From Sialis fuliginosa (taxonomy: Eukaryota > Arthropoda > Insecta > Megaloptera > Sialidae): a DNA stretch of 64,000 bases. This document shows positions 23,331 through 34,700 of this stretch, piece by piece (position 1 is the stretch's first letter; every line of letters begins with the position of its first letter). The stretch lies in the NCBI GenBank assembly GCA_961205875.1, contig OY540816.1, positions 15,882,701 through 15,946,700 on the forward strand. Direction: 5' to 3'. The position numbers and the translations under genes are program-made. The notes beneath the pieces were generated by a model. The model made no database searches. It was not told where the DNA came from and saw only the letters and a list, made by a program, of their open reading frames with translations.

Positions 23331-23530
23331 GCACGGTTTATCTGATCATGTAGTCCGGTGAACCTGAGACCGTCAAAACGTCAAAAACTCGCACAATTTT
23401 CATCCGGACGTGAGTGCAAAGCCAAGAATAGTTTTGCAAAGATCACCGAGTCAGATATATTCGTATGCGCGAGTATTCCAGCTATTGTAGAGTAACTAGG
23501 GGTGACAAACGTGTGACAACCACGAAGGTT
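23331..23530. other. CpG-rich patch upstream of the CBM14 gene
   Basis: The stretch 'gtagtccggtgaacctgaga ... catccggacgtgagtgcaaa ... cgtatgcgcgagtattccag' has many CpGs in otherwise AT-rich DNA. It lies about 1.2 kb upstream of the proposed promoter. It could be an enhancer, an alternative 5' exon, or the promoter of the small transcript ending at 24291. No frame supports a coding role. Confidence 0.3.
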
Positions 23531-24116
23531 TCTTAACCACAATGATTCAATGTATTTCTTTTAGCGCAATATTTTAAAATTAAATAAAAAAATTAATTAA
23601 TAAGTCAATCGTTATCCAAAAAATTATATGATTTATTTAAATTATTAAGTAAATTGATTTTTTTGTTTTTATAGATGTATTAATTTAGTTTAATTTACAG
23701 GGTGAAGTAAAAAGATCGAATCCCTTAAATAAATCGAAATCCAAAAATGTTAATTGTAAAAGCTTCGGGGTTTAAAAACTCTACTTTTTTTATAGAAATT
23801 TATATTTTTTTATTACGGAATTTTATTTTCTATAAGATAACAACTTTTATCTTAAACATTTTTTCATGCGACTTATTTTTTTTTATATATTTAACAAAAT
23901 AAATAGAGATTTTTAGATTGGAAAAAAGTTCAGGACCCCGAAATAAATCGAAGGAATCAGGATAATATATTTTTTGAAATTTTACCACTTTAAAAAAAAT
24001 ATGAAAAACACATTGATTGCCCCTTGTATGTATAAGTTACAATGTTGTTTTTATTCAAATTCAAATTGAATTCTATTATTATTTAGAAGTTTTTTGGGGA
24101 TTTTTTTTATACCCAG

Positions 24117-24274
24117 ATTGTGAGATAGTATTTGACTGTCACCGTTGCAAATTTGATTTGTATAAATGTACGACTACCGTAGGAAATCAAAATAGCGATT
24201 CAAATAATGAATTTATAATAAAAAATATGTTACCAATCTTACAACATGTTAATCAAATTATGCATATAAATTAG
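24117..24274 (+). CDS. possible terminal coding exon, unknown gene
   Basis: A pyrimidine-rich tract and acceptor (ttttttttatacccag) precede a frame that is open for 52 codons to a TAG at 24272-24274. An AATAAA at 24286-24291 follows 12 bp later and an A-rich run after that. The frame contains F-D-C-H-R-C-K-F-D-L-Y-K-C, a Cys-rich segment that could be the end of a zinc-binding module, then a polar Asn/Ser stretch and a hydrophobic end. The frame also stays open upstream of the acceptor. Acceptor, stop and poly(A) signal in the right order suggest a real last exon, or the 3' end of a retroposed gene. No upstream exon was identified, and I do not recognise the protein. Confidence 0.35.
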
Positions 24275-24651
24275 TTCATAAATTTAATAAAGTAGATATT
24301 GATAAAAAAAAATTTTATTGTTTTTCTAATTTTTTACTCAAGTTATAATAAAATGCATAGATCAATTTTGTTCAAAAATACAAAACCGAATGAATATAAT
24401 TTATTTATTATTTATAAGACCAAAATAACATAGCATTTTCATCAAAAAAATATACATACCGCCAAAAACATGAATCAGTCATAGCAACATAAAAAATACA
24501 GGAAATTCGAAAACAACTTTTTTTGTACAAGTTCATATACAATCGGTTCATCAACTTTGCAACGAACAGGAATACACATAAGGGTCCTCCAACGCATGAG
24601 TGGAGGGGAGGACGCCGGGAGGTCGGCTGCTGTATCATTATTACCCAACTG

Positions 24652-24689
24652 TATAAGAAGACCCTAGGACCGTGACATTGAGATCATTC
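24652..24689 (+). promoter_or_regulatory. candidate core promoter of the CBM14 gene
   Basis: A TATA-like box (tataag, 24652-24657) lies 34 bp before the A of an insect-style initiator (TCATTC, 24684-24689). A GC-rich patch (24590-24635, ggaggggaggacgccgggag) lies just upstream. The placement, about 0.9 kb before the ATG exon with a good donor in between, fits a promoter followed by a short non-coding first exon. This is inferred from motifs only. Confidence 0.45.
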
Positions 24690-24749
24690 TGCAATTCGGC
24701 CACAGCTAGTGGGGCTGTACGTTGGACGGTCGGTTATTTTGATCTCACG
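24686..24749 (+). other. candidate non-coding first exon (5' UTR)
   Basis: From the putative start at 24686 a G+C-rich stretch runs to a donor (cacg|gttagt, 24750). The ATG-bearing exon has its own acceptor (ttttag|agtgtgcatc, 25563), which means a spliced 5' exon must exist somewhere upstream. This is the best candidate in the window. Confidence 0.4.
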
Positions 24750-25609
24750 GTTAGTCCACTGTTTTAATTTTTTGTTTTTAATTGTTGCATTTAAAAAATT
24801 CATTGTTGAAAATTTTGGATATAATTTTTTGCAATTTTTTTAAATTATTGTGAAATAGGCATTATTTAATATTAAAAATATAATAAAAATGGTTGAAATA
24901 TTTTATTTATTTAAAATATTTAAATAATAATAATACAAGTGATTAATAAATAAATAAATGTTTTTGTTTATAGAATATTTTGTTTAATTTAAAATAAATA
25001 ATATTTGAATTTTCTACACTAATTATTTTGTATATAATATTATAATATAACAAATTAAAACATGTAAAAAATCAAAAATGGATATTTTTACTATGATCTT
25101 AAATTTTTTTTCTGGATTAAATAAAAATCGTGTTTACATAAAAATTAATCTGTAAAAACTTAAAAAAATATTTGATTGCACAAAATAAAAAACAAAAATC
25201 ATTATTCGCCAGATAATTAAATAAATATCAATTAAAATAATTAATTGGTATCTACATAAAAATGTATACCGTAAAATAAAGAAATTCAATTATATTCACA
25301 TAAATGTCAAATTGATATCACGGTCATTAAGTCATTTTTAAGAATTGCATACAAACCATATTTTAAACATCTTCATTTTCATTTATTTTGTTTTACATTT
25401 TTTAATATTATTATATTTTAAAGATTTAAAAATTTTGTTAATAGATATTTAACTTTTTGTAAAATTACATTTATTTAATAAAGAACACACATAAATTAAG
25501 AACAACCACTTTAGTTAATTTAATAAATTGTATTTCTACATTTCTGTTTTATTTAATTTTAGAGTGTGCATCTAGATTCTGTGATAATCACTGAAAGACG
25601 ATATTGAAA

Positions 25610-25733
25610 ATGAAAGTTCACGTAATTTTCTTAACAATAGCTGCGCTTTGCGCGGCCGCTGAAGATGAAAACACAGTTCGAAGGTCACGACAGTTCAATC
25701 CGTTCATTTATCAAAGTGAGGTAGTGCCAGCCG
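25610..25733 (+). CDS. CBM14 gene, coding exon 1 (signal peptide)
   Basis: The ATG at 25610 is preceded by 47 bp of untranslated exon after an acceptor at 25561-25562. The exon encodes M-K-V-H-V-I-F-L-T-I-A-A-L-C-A-A-A, a standard signal peptide, then an acidic stretch and R-R-S-R-Q-F, a likely processing site. It ends at the donor ccg|gtgagt in phase 1. The next intron is 6.4 kb, as is common after signal-peptide exons in insect cuticle genes. Confidence 0.9.
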
Positions 25734-28700
25734 GTGAGTCATATTATATTAATCTATTTTGTTTTGTATTTTAGTCACTTGGGAAACCACAGTTTAAAAA
25801 AAAAAATTCTTATTTTGTTTACAAAATTATTATTTATAAAAAAACTTTAGATCACCAGGGTAATGAAAAATATGTGATTTTTCCCTTACAAAAAAATTCT
25901 TACCTAATTTTTTAATATATTTTTTTGAAAATTAACTAACTTAATTATTTCAATTTAATTATGATAATTTTTTGTATCATAATAGGCATAAAAAACATAG
26001 AAATAAATTCGTAATAATATAGTAATATGTATTACTTACATTTATATTTCAAATAAAATATTTCATGAAAAACTAGTTTCTCTGAAAACAATATATCATA
26101 AAAAATGATAAAATCTTTCGGAATACATTAAAAGTACTTTTAAAGAAGACAAAATGTAAAACAAGTAGGCTTAACTGTTTTTATGTTATACTTACCAGCT
26201 ACTAGCTATTACGAAATACTGCATTCTGCAGTAATGTGTAATATAGCTTTATTGAGCCCCAGGAAAATTTGAATTTAGAAACTCCATGTACATGAATTCA
26301 GATATTTTTCTTCGGGGATAATTTTTTTTCTTACTACCGTTATAAGTTTATAAAAGATTGATTTGGTCGTTAAATTCTTTTTTGATGCTTTACAAGTTTT
26401 TTTCAAGGCTTGGTTAAATTGTAGTTAATTTGATCTGAGATTATAAAAGTTAATTTTTCTCAAAATTTTTCGTTTGCAATCTCATTAAAATTTGACAGGG
26501 TTGTATGCAAAAAAATAAGATCTTTTCATAGAATGGATGCTATAGCAACGTAACTGATAGCACCAATTTTTTTTTGAAGATTAGCATTACATAGGAAATA
26601 ATTACTCTAAAAATTTTAACAAAACATTTTTTTTTTAAATAGTGAAAATTTTATAAAATATAAGCAATATTCTATAGTTTTTACTCACCCTGTATAGGTA
26701 TAGTTAGTCGAAAATATTAAAACCCATACATTTTGGTATATTTTTATAAAAATCGAACGAACGAAAAAGAAGACTTAAATTAAAAAAAATATTTAAATTA
26801 TAAATAAATAAAAAATTATAAAATATAATTTAAATAACTACATATACAAAATATCAATCCTTAAAAACAATATTAATTATAGGTTTTACTCCTATCTCCT
26901 TCACTATACTTACCAACATTTAAAAAAAATCTTAACAAGTATAAACAATGGACAATTTCAAAATGTGATCCTAACTACACAAAAAAGAAAAGTTTATTTT
27001 TAATATTACAAATAAAACAAGTACGATTAATCGACCCATTTATCAATGACTTGAAGGACGTGAAATTAGTCATTAGACCAGTTGATGTATTTCAAACAAT
27101 GTATAATTGGTAACAATAGAGACCCGACCTCACCTACACACGGTAATCTGTTCATTGCACTAATAATGTGTTATCTCCTACGCTAAAAACAAAATTCACA
27201 ATGTTTCGTAATTAAAAAGTCAGCAATTATCAACCACGTTATGCTAAAAAGTATAATAAATTAAATAGAATAAAAAATTATCTGTTAAGTAAAATAGATA
27301 GAATCAGTTTTAATTATAATAAAATAAGTCGGAAAAGTTTAAAAACATATTTTATGGGTGCTAATTAAGTCTTTAGGTTTTAGTAACGTGAGATAGAAAA
27401 AACGCTCTAGTTTTAAAAAGCCGGTAGTTTTTATTTAATTAAACTTTTTTTTTTTTAATAATCATAATCAAATAATATTTTTTCCGAAGATCCAAATCTT
27501 GTAAATCAAAAATGCCTCGTTTCTAAGCAGTCTCGTATCAGTTTTATCTCGTCAAAATTTAAATCTGTCTCGTCTCGTTTATGTGCGAATTCTAGTTTTT
27601 TTTTTATAGAAAACAAAACTCAATTTTATACATTTATTAAAATTATATATACCAATCATAAATGGACTGTGTAATGCACTAATTCATCAACCCACACAAA
27701 AACTCATTTTTAGATATTAATGTTTTTGATGCAAGCAGATAAATACAATTGGTTTTGTTACATTTCTTACATTCTGTTTTCAATCAAAAATAGTGTTCCA
27801 GTAAATATTTTTTATTAATTAATGCCACCTCAATTAATAACTAATTAATCTAGAGACACCCCACTCAATTGGGTAAGTAAAAAAAAAATTTAGTGCCTAC
27901 ACTTTTCAGTCCAAAAAAATCTATATGTATTTTTTAAATCTCATCATTTCTGTTTTTGGATCACCAATCTACGTCTATATCAAATTTCATTTTAATGTGA
28001 ATATAAACGAAAGAATGGGAGGGCTGTGACAGACAGACAGACGCGCAATTTTGTGTTTTCTACGAAATCTTAAAAATTATATTTTTGTAAGTTGATACAT
28101 TAATGCATAACACAGTCCAAATAATGTTTACAAATTTATTTACAATTATCAACGAACGCAAAATCTTGTTGAAAAAATACTATTTACAACTTATAAGACC
28201 AAAATTCTCGGGAATTATCTCTACGAGACTTATCATGAATGTTGGCATGGTCTCGATTCTGTCTCGTACAAACTTAAAACGGTCTCGTCTCGTTAAAATT
28301 CGGATATCGAAAAGTTCGCTTTTCGATATCCTTACAACAAAAATAAATACAAAACATTATAAATGCTCTTATACCGATACAAATACAAAAAAAACACTGG
28401 GTGACTGAAGACCAAGAAATCTGTATTCAATTCGTAGCGGTGACCAGTAATTTTTTTACCTTTTTAGTTAAAAATAATAAACGTTCGTGTGAACGTTCCA
28501 ATTGCATAACTGATTAGGTGGGCGCCGCGAAGATACCTGTCTATGTAAAGAAACCCGCGTTCGCCCACCAACAACTCCTTTTCTGTGATGCTCCTGGACA
28601 TTGACTTCTTTAAAATCGACGTGTATTTATATAGATAATTATTATTCGTTTTACAACTTTTTTGTACTTTTCATACCATATTTAATTTACCAGTTCAAAA

Positions 28701-31700
28701 CAAAACTACCGGCGGCCGTTGACTTTTAGTACCGTGTTTTTATTATTCAATTTAGAATAATTATTATTATTAGTAACTGACATGAATACCTGTCATTCAA
28801 TTTGAATATTAGTGATTTTATTTAGCATAAATATTAAATATTATGTTGTAGGACTTTTTGAATATTTTATGAATAACAATTAATTATATAATTGGTTTTT
28901 AGAGTGCTAACTGTATTAGATTAAGCTCGATAAATATTTTTACAGTGAATTTATTGACCCTACAATTTCAATTAAATCTAGAAAATAGCTAAATATCATT
29001 TTACTTAAATTAGTGAGAAATTGTTTTCTCGTCAAAAATTCCAAGTTAAAAATTGAACCGTTAAACATCTACATATTAACAAAATTTTATTTTTTGTAAA
29101 CAAAATTATTATCCTCACATAAGTTTTTACAACGCCTATGTCAAAAAATTACGATGTTAAAATATATGTTAGATGTCATTGGATAGTACATAAGACGCAT
29201 CGTTTGACCTATGAGAAAAAGATCTGATTTAACTTTTATACTTATATTTTATATTTAAGAACATTCAAAATGTTTGGGTTCTGATTACGTGGACTTATGA
29301 CCTACAAAACATTCATTCTTATCGAAATAAATGATTTCATCGTCATAAGTACTTAATGTAGATAAAATTTACCCTTTACAGCATCCAATTTGGTCTTTTA
29401 GTTTAAGAAATAACTTTAAATAAGTTATATACGGTAAAATATTATTTAACTCGCGAACTAAAGAACAAGTGCTGCGTCGGAGCGAGGCAGATGGAACGAT
29501 TCGCATGCACTCGGCCGCTATTCGGACTCCTTCGGCTCGACCATTGTCTTTTGATCGTCAATTTTTTATTTTGTTTTCAATAATTAACTTTTATATTTAA
29601 ACAAAACAAAAATTATTTGTACTTTTTGTTCTAATTCGTTTTTGTTAAATAATTTAGGTGTTGATTTGTTATTATTACAATAATAACTAATCATGTTTGT
29701 GCGAAGCCGCGAGCATAGCTAGTTTAATATAAACTCAAATATGTACATTTACATTAAAACATATGCGATGCGACGAAAATAGAAAAAAAAGATTCATGTT
29801 ATTTAAATTTATTCATCTGCTCTCCAAATAGCAAATATTAATAAACATCTAGATCATTTGAATACAAACAAAATTCTAAACCATATTACATAAAATAATA
29901 AAGTACGAGAACAAATAATTACATAACAAATTGCAAATCATAGTGTGGAATTGAAAATGATTACATCTGCCTTGTATAAAGATTAGTTAGCGGAGTTAAA
30001 AATCAATATTGTATTATCTAGAATTTTTTCAAGGAAGAATAAATAAAGGAATTAGAATTGTAGATGACATTCTTTATTAATTTAAAAAATGTAGAATAAA
30101 TAATAAAAATTCATTTGGAAAAAATGAGTCATTCAGGTGTCAATGCGACTAATGTAACTCCACCTAAGAAAATTATTTAATATACAGAATGTCCAAGATA
30201 CAGATTCGGTAAAATGAGATTAATTATTTGTAAGGAAGGGGTGAATATTACTACATCAAAAAAATATTAATAATTGTATGTGGTTTAGGCGGTATACCCA
30301 AAAATCTGAAAACTCGGAAATTCTTTAAATAGCTATAACTTTTTTGTTTGCGGTTTCTTAAAGCACTTTTTGTGTAGAATTGATTGGTATATTTAGAATT
30401 TTTATATCATTTTCAGTCTCCGAGTTAAAAAAATTACTATGAAAAGTTGTTTAAAATATAATTTTGGCACCTCATACCCAATTTCAGAAATAACTTTAAA
30501 AAATTGAAATGAAAAAAATAAATAAATTGCATTTTATTTTGAACAATACAATAAAAACAAACATTTCCTCTTTATTTAATGTGTCTCTATTGTTGTTTCC
30601 ATATCCTACTTCTCTCTTCATAATTAATATCTACTTAAATTTTTAATGCTCTAAAATTCGGTATGGGGTAGAATATACCAAAATAGCTTGTTTTTGATTA
30701 CTTTTACAACGTTGCTTATAAAACACCCTGTAGAAGACCAAATGGATTAATTATTAGTATACCTTAGTTTTACATCAAACAAGACTCGATCCCTAAATGT
30801 CATTCCGAAATTCGAAAAAAAAATTGTTGTACACCTCTTGTTACATCTATCCTGAGACACACTGTATAATAACTTTATTTTTATTTTAAAAAAACCTACA
30901 ATTTTAATCTAAAAACTTTCCATAGAATGTGTCTTATATGAATGCATAATAATCCAATCCTAACTACACATATTTACTGATGTTTTAGATGATTAATTAA
31001 TAAAATAAATAAAACTGTTAATCATGTCTACCGTAAGCTCTTACAGTAAATAAATCTTCACGTTTATAAGACATATATATAGACATAACGGCGACGGCGT
31101 TACAAATTGCACGCACGTTTCGCCCACATCCTACCCCCGCGGATTCGAACCCGTGACCCTCGGCACTGCATGCTTGTTCACAGCCGCCTAAACACGGGCG
31201 CGGTTTATATCTGATGTCATATCGCTGTATCTCTCACTCTATGACAATATAAATTATCTGATCTCACAATGTAGGTGTCGTTACGATTACTAGTGATTCC
31301 AATGCTTGTATAGAATAGTGTCCCTCAACTTTAGTGACCGTTCGACCCAGAAAATTTTGTTATGGGATTATAGAACAAACGGCAGTTTTTTTAAAATCGA
31401 GTAAATTGAAGTCAAAGTTTAAGCTGTTTTATAACAATGCTTCATTTTCAATTACAGATAGCCTATTTTTCTTTGTTTAAGAAAACTATAAGCTTGTTTT
31501 TATCATTTTTTTATTCGTGTTTCATTAGTTATTCCATAACTGAGTCCAACTATGTATATTTTAACTTCTAACGTAGCCTAATCATGATTTGTTAAGAAAA
31601 TCCCTTCGTAAGTATCTTAGTACCCCTTGAAATTCTTGTTAAAGTTTGTTGAACTATGATATAGGTATAATAAATATTGGTACCTTCATCTTTTCAATTG

Positions 31701-34700
31701 ACAAAGTGTTTTAATAATTAAATGTCCTAAGGTCCTTTGACATACCTATTACATGATAAATACATATATTATTGTTGAGAGACTCTGATATAGGAAGTCT
31801 GGTTGAATGGCATAAATGGAAATTGGTACAATATGGTTCGTTTAAACGTGATGCCTACATTCACAAATAAAAGATAAATTATGATGTATGTACATTTTTT
31901 TAAGTGTAAATATTAATGCAATAATAACACACATACAAGGTCGTTGTGATTTTTATTAGTCGAAACATTCAATCATTTCTATGCAAATCTTGCATTTATA
32001 ATATTTTTAGTTTTCTAAAACTAAATTAAAAACCAACCTGAATAATTAGATTTATATTTTTTATAACCACATTGAATAAAATTGTATTTTCATAAAAATT
32101 TTCCTCAACATTTCTTATAAAGTTATAATTATAAAACATACATTACATTTTAGTATCGCCAGTCCAAGCAGTGCCATATTACGCTTATCCTAGTCTAGGA
32201 ACTGAACAAGCAAATCAAAATATTCAACAATGGCAAGTGCAAGCACGTAATGGAGGTTATCCCAATCAAGGGGCTGGAGTTCCACCCCCACCAGGAAACA
32301 TTTGGATACAGGTAAAAAAATTATCATATATTTTGCAACTTTATTATTATAAACGAAGACACCTAACTAAAATATTATAAATCATTTTTCATTTTGAAGT
32401 TATAATAAAATGTAACAGAAATAATTACTTATTGTTTACTGTAAAGGCAATAGTTTTTTGAAAGCTTACTTTTTCAAAAACTTAAGTACAAACTGAAACT
32501 AAGTACTTTGTAATATCTAAAATTGAAAGAAAGAAAACATGTACTAACTTAATTTGCATTTTATGTAATGACAGAGAAAAATACGAATTTGCAAAATCAA
32601 AAATGTTTTATCCATATTAGTAATAGACTTTACTTTCAGAAACTATAAATCTAAATAAAAATATATTTAAAATATTTTCAGGTTCCAAGCTACTACCCAC
32701 AGCCTCCACAACAACCAGTTGCACCTCCAAGTGGATACCCAGAAATACCTTCACCAGGAGGGTTATATCAACCTGGGCAGACTGTACCAACACCGAAACC
32801 GTGGCCCGTGAAACCAACAACCCATCCTACGCCAATAATAGAACCCACCACTCTACCTCCACCACCACATCACCCACCCACACATCCTCCAGAGATTATT
32901 CATCCTCCAGTGGATCCAGCTGTCGGTAAGATATTTTAATAAACTAGTTTTGAAATACCTACAGTATTAGTGTCTTATTAATATTTGTCATAATCCAAAA
33001 AAATTATTAACTGATAATTAAATCTTATCCATGAAGACGTGACTTTTAATCTGAAGTAAAAAATATAATATATTTAAAAGTGTATATATGTTTTATTAAA
33101 TTTTCAGAAGCGTTAAGAAAATGCTGCTTAAAACCACGCGGTCAGTTCCCAAGCCCCAACTCTTGCTACAAATTCATCAACTGCTGGGACGAGACAGTTG
33201 TCGAACAAGATTGTCCCGATGGTCTTGCGTTCAATCCCAAAGGATACTGCGACTTCCCTGAGAACGTTCCTTGTGCAAATGTTCCAGGAAGTGGTGGACA
33301 TCCTGCTACAATCCAACAACCAGGAGCTGGTCATTATCCTGGACACGGAGAACATCCTTCCCATGGCAAACCAGTTATCCCTGTAGATCCTGTACCTGTT
33401 CCTACGCATCCTACACACCCACCTACTTATCATCCTACCCATCCACCTACACACCCACCAACACGTCCACCTACACACCCACCTACAGCACGTCCGCCTA
33501 CTCACCCAACTCACCCACCTACCCCTGCACCTGGTTATCCATCTGGACCAGTTCATCCTGGTTATCCTTCAGGACCTGTCAATCCAGGTTATCCTTCAGG
33601 ACCAGTTCACCCCGGTTATCCTTCAGGTCCTGCTAATCCTGGCTACCCTTCAGGACCAGTAAATCCTGGTTATCCTTCTGAAAATCCCAACCCAAATTAT
33701 CCTTCTGTTGTCCCACCTCCTATTAATGGTGGTTATCCTGGACAAGGACCTCCAGTCACTATTGGCGTTCCTGGTAAGTAATTAAATATTTGTTGTCTTA
33801 AATACTACCAAAACAATTTTTTTCCGTTTATTTTTATAAAAATCTCTTCGGACCCAATTTTAGTGACAGAAGCTAAAGGAAATTTTAATTTAAAACGTGG
33901 ACTCAATCTCTACCACAACCTTAGATTAGGAAAGACTATGGATACATAACAACCAATGCTAGTTTGTGTATGAAACTGTTACCAAAATATTACGGCGGCC
34001 ATCTTTTTTTAAATGTCACAATCGTCATTTGCGTGCTTTTTATCCCAGAGGCATCGGTTGAAAATTTATAATATGCAAATAATAATAATTCAAAACAATT
34101 AATATTTATTTTAAAATCTGAATGATACGCCAATGACTCGTGGAGCGATATGGTAACAACGCTAGATAATGTGTTATTTGTCCTTTATCTTTCCTTGTCT
34201 AAGGACACAACGATCAGTTTTTTAATAGTCTTTAAATTCTAGTTTCTAGTTTTGCTGGTAACATATAAATATCTATGCAATTTACTTGTTTGAATTTGCG
34301 AGTATTGTGTAAGAAAAGCAATTATACCTTATATTGAATATTCCAGAGCCTAATTTGCCAGCACCCACAGCCGAGTGTCCGAATCTGTTCGACCGTTATA
34401 GGAACCCACACAACTGCAGTGAATTCATTGTTTGCAATAACGGTATACCGATTGTCTTCGAATGTCCTCCAACTCTGTATTATAATCCTGTAAGTTGTAC
34501 TCATTTGTAATTAAAAAAAATATTAAATGTACAGTAATTTAATTTTTTTTAAATTTATAAAGGTTTTTCTAGATAGGAATGAATTTATTTGAAGTCAAAT
34601 ATCTAGTATTAAAGATAATTTATTTAATAAATACTATTACTATTCTAAAACTAAGGCCTTTATTACACTTGTCAATTTTAACATCAATTTGAAGTACTTA

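Noticed and set aside
31085-31215. tRNA gene on the minus strand
   Set aside because: Only the B box is good; no cloverleaf, and the tail is SINE-like.
33128-33556. 142-codon minus-strand open frame rich in Trp and Arg
   Set aside because: It is the reverse of the Pro/His/Thr repeat exon; the composition follows from the repeat and the plus-strand exon has splice sites and a CBM14 domain.
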